A stretch of DNA of 64,000 bases from Marinobacter manganoxydans MnI7-9 (GCF_000235625.1 NZ_AGTR01000053.1:158428-222427), one strand, 5' to 3'. Numbered from the stretch's first letter, positions 9,121 to 18,104 are shown. Notes: generated by a model from the letters alone, not told the origin. Numbers and translations are program-made.

Positions 9121-9310
9121 GGGCTTGCTTCCGAACCTTTCGTCACGTGAAATGACCCGTGGCCAGTGATCGTCAGGGCTGGCTCACAGAACAGGGGCGG
9201 TATGATACCATAAACAAAGATTTTCACAGCGCGCCGGTTTGCCTGAATCAACTGTCTGTGATTCCTGTTGCAGGATGCTCCGGCCCAAACCTGACGAGAC
9301 CGAAAAATTC

Positions 9311-10714
9311 ATGAATTCTGAACAGATCATTGCTTCTCTCAAAGACCTGATGGCCACCGGCGACGCGCCCGGCAAGGTGCTGACCGACCCGGCAGATCTG
9401 GATACCTACGGCAAGGACTGGACCAAGATCTACCCGCCCAAGCCCCTGGCGATCGCATTGCCCAAGACCACCGAGCAGGTGCAGGCGCTGGTGAAGTTCG
9501 CCAACGAGAATCAGGTGGCGCTGGTGCCCTCTGGCGGCCGGACAGGTCTGAGTGCCGGTGCTGTGGCCGCCAACGGTGAGGTGGTTGTGGCGTTCGACAA
9601 CATGAACCAGATTCTGGACTTCAATGCCAGCGACAGGACGGTTCGGTGTGAGGCCGGTGTTGTGACCGAGCAGTTGCAGAATTGTGCTGAAGACAACGGT
9701 CTTTACTATCCGGTTGATTTTGCCTCCGCCGGTTCCAGCCAGCTCGGTGGCAACCTCTCCACCAACGCCGGCGGTATCAAGGTAATTCGCTATGGTATGA
9801 GCCGGGACTGGGTTGCCGGCCTCAAGGTCGTGACCGGCAAGGGCGATATTCTGGATCTGAACAAGGATCTGGAGAAGAACAACACGGGTTACGATCTGCG
9901 TCATCTGTTCATCGGCGCTGAGGGCACACTGGGCTTTATTACCGAAGCCACCATGAAATTGTCCCGGAAGCCGGATAACCTGACGGTGCTGGTGCTGGGT
10001 CTGAATGACCTGACCAACACCATGGATGTGCTGCAGACTTTCCAGAAAAAGATTGATCTCACCGCCTACGAGTTTTTCTCCCATCAAGCCATGGGACACG
10101 TGCTGGCCCACGGTCAGGTTCAGGCGCCGTTTGAAACCGAGGCGCCGTATTATGCGCTGCTGGAGTTCGAATCTGTCTCCGATCAGGTGATGGACGATGC
10201 CATGGCTCTGTTTGAACAATGCGTGGAGAACGGTTGGGTGCTGGATGGCGTGATCAGCCAGAGCGAAACCCAGGCCCAGAACCTCTGGCAACTGCGCGAG
10301 CGCATTTCCGAGTCCATCGCGCCCCGCACGCCCTACAAGAATGATATTTCCGTGGTCGTATCCAAGGTGCCGGGCTTCCTGCAGGAAATTGATGCCGTGG
10401 TCACCGAGCACTATCCGGATTTCGAGATTATCTGGTTCGGGCACATCGGCGATGGCAACCTGCACCTGAATATCCTCAAGCCAGAGGACATGGCCAACGA
10501 GGATTTCTTCGAGAAGTGCCAACAGGTCAACAAATGGGTGTTCGAGATTGTCGAGCGCTATCAGGGCAGCGTGTCAGCCGAGCACGGCGTGGGTATGACC
10601 AAGAAGCCTTATCTGCAGTACACCCGTAGCGAGGCAGAAATCGCTTACCTGAGGGGAATCAAGCAGGTATTCGATCCCAACGGAATCATGAACCCGGGCA
10701 AGATTTTCGACTGA
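9311..10714 (+). CDS. FAD-binding oxidoreductase, probable D-2-hydroxyglutarate dehydrogenase
   Basis: The 467-aa protein has a VAO/PCMH FAD domain (PSGGRTGLSAGAV about residues 79-91; DFASAGSSQLGGNLSTNAGGIKV) and the C-terminal oxidase domain with the metal-site motif HIGDGNLHLN and the terminal NPGKIFD. Related enzymes oxidise D-2-hydroxyacids and pass electrons to the electron-transfer flavoprotein. The divergent position next to serA favours D-2-hydroxyglutarate over D-lactate. The ATG at 9311 is chosen because an upstream in-frame ATG gives a 24-residue extension unlike the family. The stop overlaps the ATG of the sirtuin gene. Confidence 0.87.
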   Translation: MNSEQIIASLKDLMATGDAPGKVLTDPADLDTYGKDWTKIYPPKPLAIALPKTTEQVQALVKFANENQVALVPSGGRTGLSAGAVAANGEVVVAFDNMNQILDFNASDRTVRCEAGVVTEQLQNCAEDNGLYYPVDFASAGSSQLGGNLSTNAGGIKVIRYGMSRDWVAGLKVVTGKGDILDLNKDLEKNNTGYDLRHLFIGAEGTLGFITEATMKLSRKPDNLTVLVLGLNDLTNTMDVLQTFQKKIDLTAYEFFSHQAMGHVLAHGQVQAPFETEAPYYALLEFESVSDQVMDDAMALFEQCVENGWVLDGVISQSETQAQNLWQLRERISESIAPRTPYKNDISVVVSKVPGFLQEIDAVVTEHYPDFEIIWFGHIGDGNLHLNILKPEDMANEDFFEKCQQVNKWVFEIVERYQGSVSAEHGVGMTKKPYLQYTRSEAEIAYLRGIKQVFDPNGIMNPGKIFD

Positions 10715-11391
10715 TGCAGGATCATATCGTAGTGCTGACAGGCGCGGGCATAAGCGCCGAAAGCGGTCTCTCCACCTTCCGGGACAACGGTGGGTTGTGG
10801 GAGCAGCACAGCGTCTACGATGTGGCTACGCCCGAGGCGTTTGCGCGCAATCAGGAGCTGGTGCTGCGGTTCTACAATGACCGACGCCGCCAGCTCGCCT
10901 CTGCCCAGCCGAACCGGGCCCATCAGCTGCTGGCGGAGCTTGAGCAGCGCTACCGGGTCACCGTGGTCACCCAGAACGTGGACGATCTTCACGAACGGGG
11001 TGGCGCGAGCAACGTCATTCACCTTCACGGTGAGCTTACCAAGGCGCGCAGTTCAAAATATCCGGAGCTGGTTTATGACATCGGTTATCGTGATATTAAC
11101 CCTGGCGACACCTGCGACCGTGGCGCCCAGCTTCGTCCTCATATTGTCTGGTTTGGCGAGGAAGTGCCCATGCTGGACAAGGCTGCAGAAGTTGTCCGCA
11201 CGGCCGATCACCTGCTGATCGTGGGAACGTCTCTGCAGGTATACCCGGCTGCAGGACTGGTTTACGAAGTGGACAGAGATGTCCCCATCACCGTGATTGA
11301 CCCGGGCGAGCCGGCGTCAGTGTCACGGGCCCGGTTTATTCGCAAGGGTGCCGTCGAGGGTGTTGCCGAGTGGGTTGCCCATTACCTGTAG
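10714..11391 (+). CDS. NAD-dependent protein deacylase, class III sirtuin-like, without zinc-binding cysteines
   Basis: The 225-aa sirtuin has the NAD-binding GAGISAESGLSTFRD (residues 10-24), TQNVDDLH, the catalytic HLHGEL (His about 105), LRPHIVWFGE and GTSLQVYPAAGL. Y54 and R57 in the YNDRR motif are the residues that mark SIRT5/CobB-type desuccinylases, so removal of acidic acyl groups from lysine is likely. Most sirtuins have four zinc-binding Cys between the HLHG and LRPH motifs; here that stretch has a single Cys (C134). The gene overlaps the upstream dehydrogenase gene (TGATG), so the two are translationally coupled. Confidence 0.9.
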   Translation: MQDHIVVLTGAGISAESGLSTFRDNGGLWEQHSVYDVATPEAFARNQELVLRFYNDRRRQLASAQPNRAHQLLAELEQRYRVTVVTQNVDDLHERGGASNVIHLHGELTKARSSKYPELVYDIGYRDINPGDTCDRGAQLRPHIVWFGEEVPMLDKAAEVVRTADHLLIVGTSLQVYPAAGLVYEVDRDVPITVIDPGEPASVSRARFIRKGAVEGVAEWVAHYL

Positions 11392-11394
11392 GGT

Positions 11395-12702
11395 TCAGGC
11401 TTTCAGGTACCTTTCCAGTTCTTCCCTGAACGCGGCCTGAACACCCAGCCGCTTCAGCATCCAGTAATGACCGGCAATCATCCGGTCGATAAAGATGCTT
11501 TCCACCGGCGGCTTGAAGTAGTCGAGGTATTTGAACACGGTGCTGGTTTTCTCGGCCACGCGCTTGTGGATGTCGGCTTCTGCGAAGTTATAGGGCACCT
11601 CCCGATCCTCAAAGGGCACCACCAGAATGTCCCGCCACATAGCGTAGTAGGCTTCATCCACGGCTGGCTGGCTTCCGACACGCGCGCCCAGGTCAATCAG
11701 ATGACGGTCAAGCGCTTCGTAGTCTTCCTCGAGGGCAGAAACCAGGGCGTTGCGGTAGGCGGCGATGATTTCCGGTTTCAGCTTCTTTACGCAGCCGAAG
11801 TCGTACATGACGATGGAGCCATCAGGCCGGTAGGCGAAGTTGCCGGCGTGGGGATCGCCATGGATGCACTGGAAACGGAAAAGCTGGTCCGCCATGAGCA
11901 TGAAGATCCGGTGACCTATCAGGTTGATGGTGTCCTGGTCGTACCGGTCTCTCGTAACCTTGCTGACGTGATCTCCCTCAACCAGTTCCATCGTCAGGAC
12001 ACGTCGGGTTGAGTGGCTCTTCGCCACGGAAGGGATGAGCACCCAGGGCTGATCCTTGTGAAACTCCCGAAAGAGTTCGATATTTCGTGCTTCGTTCTCG
12101 TAATCCAGTTCTTCTTTCAGTCGCTCCCGGATTTCGGCGAACAGCCGGTCGACCGACTCCTTGGGCATTTTCAGCAGGCCGCCCAATCTCAGTGCCATGC
12201 GCAGTTGCTTGAGATCTGAATCGCAGGATTCGTCCACGCCGGGGTACTGGATTTTCACAATAACATCGGTGCCATCGTGGAGTCTGGCGCGATGCACCTG
12301 GCCGATGGAAGCCGCAGCGTAGGGTGTCTCCTGCAGGTACTCGAAAAGCTCGGAGACCGGTTTGCCCAGTTCCGATTCGATCTGCCCCACGATGACCTCA
12401 AAAGGCATGGGCGGGGCTTCTTTCTGAAGCTTCTCGAGCGCGTCCGAGAATTCCTTGGGCAGAAAGTCCTGGGTCTGGGAAGCGATTTGCCCGACTTTCA
12501 TGACCGCCCCTTTCAGCTCGCCCAGGGTATCGGCGATCTGGTCGGCCATGCGTGTGTAGCTTTCGCTCTGCGCGCCCTCGTCATTTTCTGAGCGGAACAG
12601 GCGGCGCGCACGCTGGCCGGCATATTGCCCTGCCACAGAGGCAGTCATGCCAGCGAGTTTGAAGAAGCGACCACGTCGGGAGGTTACCGGTTTCTTTGCC
12701 AT
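11395..12702 (-). CDS. ABC1/UbiB/ADCK-family atypical kinase
   Basis: The 435-aa protein has the family-defining KxGQ motif (MKVGQIASQTQDFLPKEF) in the N-terminal extension. An Ala-rich nucleotide loop follows (PYAAASIGQVHRA), then the lysine strand VIVKIQYPG, the catalytic HGDPHAGNF and the metal-binding YDFGCVKK. Family members act as ATPases supporting ubiquinone synthesis or lipid handling. The standard ubiB normally sits with ubiE/ubiJ, so this copy is probably a paralogue like those of the ADCK3/COQ8 type. The start at 12702 (MAKKPVTSRR) is preferred over a 31-residue upstream extension. The stop lies 3 bases from the convergent sirtuin stop. Confidence 0.85.
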   Translation of the reverse strand: MAKKPVTSRRGRFFKLAGMTASVAGQYAGQRARRLFRSENDEGAQSESYTRMADQIADTLGELKGAVMKVGQIASQTQDFLPKEFSDALEKLQKEAPPMPFEVIVGQIESELGKPVSELFEYLQETPYAAASIGQVHRARLHDGTDVIVKIQYPGVDESCDSDLKQLRMALRLGGLLKMPKESVDRLFAEIRERLKEELDYENEARNIELFREFHKDQPWVLIPSVAKSHSTRRVLTMELVEGDHVSKVTRDRYDQDTINLIGHRIFMLMADQLFRFQCIHGDPHAGNFAYRPDGSIVMYDFGCVKKLKPEIIAAYRNALVSALEEDYEALDRHLIDLGARVGSQPAVDEAYYAMWRDILVVPFEDREVPYNFAEADIHKRVAEKTSTVFKYLDYFKPPVESIFIDRMIAGHYWMLKRLGVQAAFREELERYLKA

Positions 12703-12751
12703 AAACAGATGTACGCCTTTGACCGGATTTGGGTTTAGCCGGCCCTGCACG

Positions 12752-13414
12752 TTAAACCACTTTGGTCTCCACGAACAGCAGGTCTTCCAGTTCAAGCGAC
12801 AGGGTCTGGCCAGAAACCAGCGGGCCCACGCCTTTTGGTGTTCCTGTCAGCACCACATCGCCGGGCAGCAGAGTGAACTGGCTGCTGATGTGAGCGATCA
12901 GGGGAATGATGGGGTTGAGCATATCGCCGGTATCGCCGGTTTGCTGGCGGTTGCCATCAATGTCCATTGTGAAGTGAATGGGGGCATCGGGAAACTTATC
13001 GGCCGCGACAAACGGCGAAAGCGGACAGGCACCATCGAACCCCTTCGCTCTTTCCCATGGCTGGCCTTTTTCTTTGAGTTTGCCCTGTAGATCCCGCAGA
13101 GTCAGGTCCAGTGCCAGACCGTAGCCCAGTATCGCGGATTTGGCTTCGCTGGCTGAAGCTCGGGTCAAGGGGCGACCGATCAGAACCGCCAGTTCGGTCT
13201 CGAAGTGAACCGCCCCCTGGTCTCTTGGAAAATCCAGGGGACGGGTGATATGCACCGCCGAGGTTGCGGGTTTGATGAACAGCAGCGGTTCATCCGGCAC
13301 CGGGTTATTGAGCTCCCGGGCATGCTCGGCGTAGTTGCGACCAATGCAGACGATCTTTCCCAGTGGCAGATGGACGGGTGTGCCATCCTTCCAGTGGTGT
13401 TGGTAATCCGGCAT
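12752..13414 (-). CDS. Fumarylacetoacetate hydrolase (FAH) family protein
   Basis: The 220-aa enzyme has the FAH fold landmarks: KIVCIGRNYAEHARELN, EPLLFIKP, the metal ligands in HFETELAVLIG (two Glu) and LALDLTLRDLQ (Asp), and the C-terminal PGDVVLTGTPKGVGPL. Members include acylpyruvases, oxaloacetate decarboxylases/tautomerases and 2-hydroxyhepta-2,4-diene-1,7-dioate isomerases. Closest in appearance are the short single-domain FAHD1/YcgM-type proteins, so acylpyruvate or oxaloacetate metabolism is a reasonable guess. It lies between the UbiB-like gene and apt on the same strand. Confidence 0.87.
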   Translation of the reverse strand: MPDYQHHWKDGTPVHLPLGKIVCIGRNYAEHARELNNPVPDEPLLFIKPATSAVHITRPLDFPRDQGAVHFETELAVLIGRPLTRASASEAKSAILGYGLALDLTLRDLQGKLKEKGQPWERAKGFDGACPLSPFVAADKFPDAPIHFTMDIDGNRQQTGDTGDMLNPIIPLIAHISSQFTLLPGDVVLTGTPKGVGPLVSGQTLSLELEDLLFVETKVV

Positions 13415-13437
13415 GGTCGCCTCCTGATTGCTGTTGA

Positions 13438-13980
13438 TTATTCCCCTTCAAACGAGCAAACAGTATAAACCTGAAGGCCTTCGTCCTGCAGCTTGCGGGA
13501 GCCGCCGAGATCGGGCAGATCAATCATGGCTGCCACTTCCACAATTTCCGCGCCAATCCTGCGGATCAGACGGGTCGCGGCGAGCATCGTGCCGCCAGTG
13601 GCAATCAGATCATCCACCAGAACCACGTTGTCGCCCGGCTTGAACGCGTCCTTGTGTAGCTCCACGGAGGCGGTACCGTATTCAAGCTCGTAGTCCTCCA
13701 CCAGCGTATCGAACGGCAGCTTGCCTTTTTTGCGGACAAGTACCAGGGACGCGTTGAGCTCATAGGCCAGTGCCGAGCCAATGATAAAGCCGCGCGCATC
13801 CACCGCTGCCACGGCATCAATCTTGTGGCCGTGGTAGCGGTGTACGAAGGCATCAATCAGTTTACGGAAGGCAGTCTTGTCCTGCAGTACCGTGGTTATA
13901 TCGCGAAAGGCCACGCCCGGCTTTGGCCAGTCCGGGACCGTGCGAATGGCCTTTTTGATGCTTTCAGAAAAATAATCCAT
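13438..13980 (-). CDS. apt: Adenine phosphoribosyltransferase
   Basis: The 180-aa enzyme converts adenine and PRPP to AMP in purine salvage. It has the N-terminal FKDITT equivalent ([13 protein letters not shown]), the adenine-site segment [19 protein letters not shown], the basic VRKKGKLPF loop and the PRPP-binding [17 protein letters not shown]. Length and motifs match E. coli Apt. An adenine/guanine-type permease gene lies 30 bases upstream on the same strand, giving uptake and phosphoribosylation in one operon. Confidence 0.96.
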   Translation of the reverse strand: MDYFSESIKKAIRTVPDWPKPGVAFRDITTVLQDKTAFRKLIDAFVHRYHGHKIDAVAAVDARGFIIGSALAYELNASLVLVRKKGKLPFDTLVEDYELEYGTASVELHKDAFKPGDNVVLVDDLIATGGTMLAATRLIRRIGAEIVEVAAMIDLPDLGGSRKLQDEGLQVYTVCSFEGE

Positions 13981-14010
13981 AAACGTTCCGGTTAATGCCC
14001 TGGAAGCGGA

Positions 14011-15309
14011 TCAGGCCGCATCCAGGAAAATGAATTTCAGAACAAACACAACCGCAATGATAACAACACTGGCGTTCAGATCTGCCCAGCGGCCACTGAG
14101 TGCCTTCAGAATGGCGTAGGTGATGAATCCCAGGGCGATGCCGTTGGCAATGGAGAAGGTCAAAGGCATCATCAGGGCGGTGACAACAGCCGGGGCCGCA
14201 TCAGTGACATCCTCCCAATCAATCAGTTTGAGGCCGCTGGCCATCAGAACCGCCACGTAAAGCAGTGCCGGTGCGGTGGCGTAGGCAGGGATGATGCTGG
14301 CGATCGGTGACAGCAGCAAACAAGCAAGAAACAGCGCGGCAACCACGACAGCGGTCAGGCCGGTTCGGCCGCCGGCGGAGATGCCCGCGGTGGATTCGAT
14401 GTAGCTGGTGGTGGTTGAGGTGCCGAGGGCGGCACCGGACATGGTCGCAACCGAGTCCGACATCAGGGCCCGGCCGAGGCGCGGCAGTTTGCCGTCCTTG
14501 TCGAGGAGGCCACCGCGCTGTGCGGCGCCGATCAGGGTGCCGGATGTATCAAACAGATCGACGAACAGAAACGCAAAGATCACGCTGATCATGCCGATAT
14601 TCAGGGCGCCCGCCAGGTCCAGCTGCATGAACGTCGGCGCTATGCTCGGGGGTGCTGAAACCAGACCGTTGTACTCCACCATTCCCAGTGCCATGGCTAC
14701 GCCGGTAACCGCAATAATACCAATCATGACGGCGCCGGTTACCTGGCGGAAGGACAGTGCGCAAATCAGCACGAAGCCGCCGAAAAACAGCAGGCTCTCT
14801 GCCACTTTCACTTCACCCAGCCCCACAAGCGTGGCGGGGTGATCCACAACAATGCCGGCATTCTTCAGGGCGATCAGGGCCAGGAAGAAGCCAATGCCCG
14901 CGGAGATGCCGAAGCGCAGGGACATGGGAATGCTGTTGATGATCCATTCCCGCACCTTGAAGATGCTCAGCAGGAAGAACAGGAAGCCGGAAATGAACAC
15001 CGCTCCGAGCGCTATCTGCCAGCTGTAGCCCATGCTGCCGACGACCGTGAAGGAGAAAAAGGCGTTGAGCCCCATGCCTGGTGCCATGGCGATCGGGTAA
15101 TTGGCCCATAGCCCCATGATCAGGGTGCCGATCACGGCTGCAAGACAGGTAGCAACAAAGACAGCCCCGAAATCCATGCCGGTCGATGACAGGATGCTCG
15201 GGTTGACCACGATGATGTACGCCATGGTCAGGAAGGTGGTAATGCCCGCAACCACTTCTTTACGAACAGTGGTGCCGTGGGCCTGGAGTTGGAACAGTCG
15301 TTCAAGCAT
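14011..15309 (-). CDS. NCS2-family (AzgA-type) adenine/guanine/hypoxanthine permease
   Basis: The 432-aa membrane protein has about twelve hydrophobic segments. It starts with MLERLFQLQAHGTTVRKEVVAGITTF, a near-invariant beginning of AzgA/PurP/YieG-type purine permeases. The substrate-region motifs are FVATCLAAVIGTLIMG, APGMGLNAFFSF, FDTSGTLIGAA and GTSTTTSYIES. The start at 15309 fits the family; an in-frame GTG 18 bases upstream is less likely. Proton-coupled uptake of adenine is favoured by the apt gene immediately downstream. The 151-base region upstream shows only a weak promoter-like pair and no recognisable purine riboswitch. Confidence 0.9.
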   Translation of the reverse strand: MLERLFQLQAHGTTVRKEVVAGITTFLTMAYIIVVNPSILSSTGMDFGAVFVATCLAAVIGTLIMGLWANYPIAMAPGMGLNAFFSFTVVGSMGYSWQIALGAVFISGFLFFLLSIFKVREWIINSIPMSLRFGISAGIGFFLALIALKNAGIVVDHPATLVGLGEVKVAESLLFFGGFVLICALSFRQVTGAVMIGIIAVTGVAMALGMVEYNGLVSAPPSIAPTFMQLDLAGALNIGMISVIFAFLFVDLFDTSGTLIGAAQRGGLLDKDGKLPRLGRALMSDSVATMSGAALGTSTTTSYIESTAGISAGGRTGLTAVVVAALFLACLLLSPIASIIPAYATAPALLYVAVLMASGLKLIDWEDVTDAAPAVVTALMMPLTFSIANGIALGFITYAILKALSGRWADLNASVVIIAVVFVLKFIFLDAA

Positions 15310-15460
15310 GACGGGTGTCTGCCTCACAGGATGCTGAAAGTTTGTGTTTGGGGGTCTGGTCTGGACGGAATTCTTGAATTGCGTGAAAAAACGGCAATAT
15401 TACCGGCTCAGCCTCCTGAGGCCAAGGGATGATTGACAGTTCGTCAAAGCGAATGTGGCG

Positions 15461-16078
15461 TTAGTTGCTGTGAGAGTCACGCTGGAGCCGGATATCGAAG
15501 CGGACCGCCAACATCCGCACGATGACGATAAAAAGCAGGCCAATGGTCAGCGGCAGGACCTCGTTGTCGAGGAACCACTGGCAGACAAAGTACAGCCAGC
15601 ATCCGGCAAATGAAATCGAGGCGTAGATCTGGTCTTTGCGAAAAATATAGGGGACCTCGTTACAGAGGGTATCCCGCAGGGCGCCGCCAAAGGTGCCCGT
15701 CATCACTCCCAGCAGGGAAGCGACAAACCAGGAATGTCCCAGATCCAGGGCCAGTTGGGCGCCAAGGATGGAAAAAACGCCGAGTCCGATGGCGTCGGGG
15801 AACACAATTCTTGACTCCCGCAGCCGCTCTGCTTTTTTCCAATAGCTGAAGACAACCGCCATGGCCAGAATCAGCATCGGTTGCTCTTCGTGCTTGATCC
15901 AGTAAAGAGGGTGGTTGTCCATGATCAGGTCGCGCAGGGTGCCACCCCCGAGTGCCGTGATGAAGCCGATGGTAAATACGCCCACAGGATCCATATTTTT
16001 GGAGCGCGCCACGATCATGCCGGAAATCGCAAACGCGACGATTCCAACCATTTCAAGCACGTAGATGATGTCGATCAT
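15461..16078 (-). CDS. TRIC-type cation channel, UPF0126 (YadS/YicG) family
   Basis: The 205-aa inner-membrane protein has about seven hydrophobic segments in two related halves. Each half contains the glycine-rich kinked motif of the family, GGGTLRDL in the first and GGALRDTL in the second. Prokaryotic TRIC homologues form trimeric potassium-permeable channels; the physiological role in bacteria is not settled. Its start is divergent from the BLUF gene across 193 bases. Confidence 0.9.
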   Translation of the reverse strand: MIDIIYVLEMVGIVAFAISGMIVARSKNMDPVGVFTIGFITALGGGTLRDLIMDNHPLYWIKHEEQPMLILAMAVVFSYWKKAERLRESRIVFPDAIGLGVFSILGAQLALDLGHSWFVASLLGVMTGTFGGALRDTLCNEVPYIFRKDQIYASISFAGCWLYFVCQWFLDNEVLPLTIGLLFIVIVRMLAVRFDIRLQRDSHSN

Positions 16079-16271
16079 GGCGAGCCCCGAGATAGGCCAG
16101 GAGTGGCCGGATGCCTAAAGTCAAAGCGCGCAGGATAGCGAAAAAGCGGATGGCTTTCACCTGAGGCCAGATAGGTGTCAGGAAGCGCGGGCCTCCGGAC
16201 TGTGATCCATAGCGACAGTTCTGAACGTATCTTGCATTCAACTTACCTGTATCCTGTTGTACGGAGTTGCT

Positions 16272-16838
16272 ATGTCCCTGATGCGCCTGGCCTATGCCAG
16301 TGAAGCCACGTTTGAAGCCAAACCGGTGGAAAAGGGTGTTGAACCCCACGTTGCACGAATTCTGATGACCTCCCGTAAGAACAATGCCAAAGACCAGTTG
16401 GTCGGTGGCCTCTACTACGGAAACGACCGGTTTTTCCAGTATCTGGAAGGTGAAGAGGACGCCGTCCGTCGCACGTATGACAGGATCCTGAAGGATGACC
16501 GCCACCGCAACATCGTCACCTTGATAGAAGAGCCCCTCAAGAGCCGAACGTTCAGTAACTGGTCCATGAAATACGTGCCGCTTTCGAGGGACGTTCGGGC
16601 ATTTCTGGATGATCAGGGACTTGAATCCTTTGATCCGGCCGCGTTCACCTCTGAACAGTGTGAGAAAATGATCGAGCTCGTTCGCAACTCCAGCCAGGAA
16701 CAGAATCTGTCTACCCGTGATGATCCTAAATCTGTCGGCGACGCGCCTCAGGTGCTGTCCTCAGGAATGAAAACTGGCCTGATTGTGGCCGGGGTGGTTT
16801 TGGTTGGCGCTCTCGTGATCGGCGGGACCATGCTCTGA
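16272..16838 (+). CDS. BLUF-domain blue-light sensor with a C-terminal membrane anchor
   Basis: The 188-aa protein starts at ATG 16272 with GGAG upstream. Residues 1-105 form a BLUF domain that binds FAD. Key residues are present: Tyr8 in LMRLAYAS, Asn37/38 in SRKNNAKD, Gln56 in RFFQYLEG, and Trp96/Met98 in FSNWSMKY. Spacing after Tyr8 is about six residues longer than in AppA. Residues 106-165 are a polar linker, and the last 23 residues (166-188) are one hydrophobic, Gly/Val-rich segment, consistent with a tail anchor. No GGDEF, EAL or cyclase output domain is fused. Light control of a membrane partner is an inference. Confidence 0.88.
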   Translation: MSLMRLAYASEATFEAKPVEKGVEPHVARILMTSRKNNAKDQLVGGLYYGNDRFFQYLEGEEDAVRRTYDRILKDDRHRNIVTLIEEPLKSRTFSNWSMKYVPLSRDVRAFLDDQGLESFDPAAFTSEQCEKMIELVRNSSQEQNLSTRDDPKSVGDAPQVLSSGMKTGLIVAGVVLVGALVIGGTML

Positions 16839-16984
16839 ATGGACTCGCGCTGAGAAATAAGCGCCGCTTATGCGCTTAGATAAAAGAACTTTATTTGCTT
16901 CATGTTAAGACTCTGTTTAGCTTGACGGATAACAATCACAGGCGCCTGTCGCCTGGAATCCGATCAAACAAAAACGGAGCACTC

Positions 16985-17965
16985 ATGAAAGCCATCCTCT
17001 GCAAGGAATATGGTCCGGCCGAGAAGCTGGTCATCGAAGAAGTTCCCAGCCCCGAAGTGAAAGGCCGCGGTGTTAAAGTGCGCGTTAAAGCCGCCGGCCT
17101 GAATTTTCCGGACACCCTCATCATCGAGAACAAATATCAGTTGAAGCCAAGCCTGCCTTTTTCCCCGGGTGGCGAAATGGCGGGTGAGGTTATCGAGGTT
17201 GGCGACAAGGTAACCCGCTTCAAGGTAGGCGACCGTGTTGCTGGGCTGACAGGTTATGGCGCCTTTGCCGAAGAAGTCATCGTGCCGGAGCAGAATCTTC
17301 TCCCCGTCCCCGATGGCATGTCCGACGAGAAGGCTGCGGCCTTCACCATGGTTTATGGGACTTCCTATTATGCCCTCAAGCAGCGCGGCAACCTTCAGCC
17401 TGGCGAATCGCTTCTGGTTCTGGGCGCCAGCGGTGGCGTGGGCCTGGCAACGGTTGAGCTCGGCAAGGCCATGGGCGCAAAGGTTATTGCAGCCGCCAGT
17501 TCGGCGGAAAAGCTAGCGGTTGCCAAGGAAGCTGGCGCCGATGAGCTGATCAATTATGCCGAAGAGCCTCTTAAAGACGCGGTGAAGAAGCTTACTCACA
17601 GCAAAGGCGTGGATGTCATCTACGACCCCGTAGGCGGTGACTTCACCGAACAGGCTCTCCGCGCCATGGCCTGGAATGGCCGCCACCTGATCATCGGCTT
17701 CGCGGCCGGCGAGATTCCGAAAATCCCGGCAAATTTGACTCTTCTGAAAGGTTGTTCCGTTGTTGGCGTATTCTGGGGCAGTTTCACTCAACGCGAGCCG
17801 GAAGCCAGCGCCCAGAACATGATGGAGCTGATGAAGCTCTATGCCGAGGGCAAGATTGATCCGAAGATCAGTGCCGTCTATGACTTCGAGGATTACGCCT
17901 CTGCCCTTGGAGCCCTTACTGAACGCAAAGCGACTGGCAAGGTTGTGCTTAAAGTCGGCTCCTGA
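16985..17965 (+). CDS. NADPH:quinone oxidoreductase-like zinc-free medium-chain dehydrogenase
   Basis: The 326-aa protein belongs to the quinone oxidoreductase branch of the MDR superfamily. It has GLNFPDTLIIENKYQ, SPGGEMAGEVIEVG, the NADPH-binding LLVLGASGGVGLATVELGKAMGA, GGDFTEQALRAMAWNGRHLIIGF and the terminal KATGKVVLKV. No catalytic or structural zinc cysteine cluster is present, as expected for this branch. The ATG at 16985 follows GGAGCACTC. The neighbouring genes are convergent fatty-acid/terpene catabolism genes, so a role in reducing enones or quinones is possible but unproven. Confidence 0.9.
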   Translation: MKAILCKEYGPAEKLVIEEVPSPEVKGRGVKVRVKAAGLNFPDTLIIENKYQLKPSLPFSPGGEMAGEVIEVGDKVTRFKVGDRVAGLTGYGAFAEEVIVPEQNLLPVPDGMSDEKAAAFTMVYGTSYYALKQRGNLQPGESLLVLGASGGVGLATVELGKAMGAKVIAAASSAEKLAVAKEAGADELINYAEEPLKDAVKKLTHSKGVDVIYDPVGGDFTEQALRAMAWNGRHLIIGFAAGEIPKIPANLTLLKGCSVVGVFWGSFTQREPEASAQNMMELMKLYAEGKIDPKISAVYDFEDYASALGALTERKATGKVVLKVGS

Positions 17966-17994
17966 GTTTTATCGAAGCCTGAAAGCTTTGGGAG

Positions 17995-18104
17995 GTTGCC
18001 GGTTGGAAGCACCTCCCAAAAACCGCTACGAGCACATCCATGTGCGCTTGGCGTCGGCCATCCATGGCCGCCGACATTTTTGGGAAGTGCTTCCAACCGG
18101 CAAC
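17995..18104 (-). repeat. GGA double-hairpin element copy 1 (TwoAYGGAY-like)
   Basis: Arms 17995-18022 and 18077-18104 are complementary at 27 of 28 positions. The mismatch reads as G-U on the minus strand, the strand that carries the GGA loops. The 54-nt core (18023-18076) holds two hairpins, both with loop AUGGAU on that strand. It starts 29 bases after the stop of the upstream oxidoreductase gene. The core is identical to copies 3 and 7. Confidence 0.85.

Noticed and set aside
9248-10522. Long minus-strand frame opposite the D-2-hydroxyglutarate dehydrogenase gene
   Set aside because: It is a shadow of the real gene: no ribosome-binding site, no known family, and the plus-strand frame carries all enzyme motifs.
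15310-15460. Purine riboswitch upstream of the adenine-type permease
   Set aside because: The conserved three-helix junction and kissing-loop sequences are not visible; only a short GCCTC-CT-GAGGC hairpin is present.
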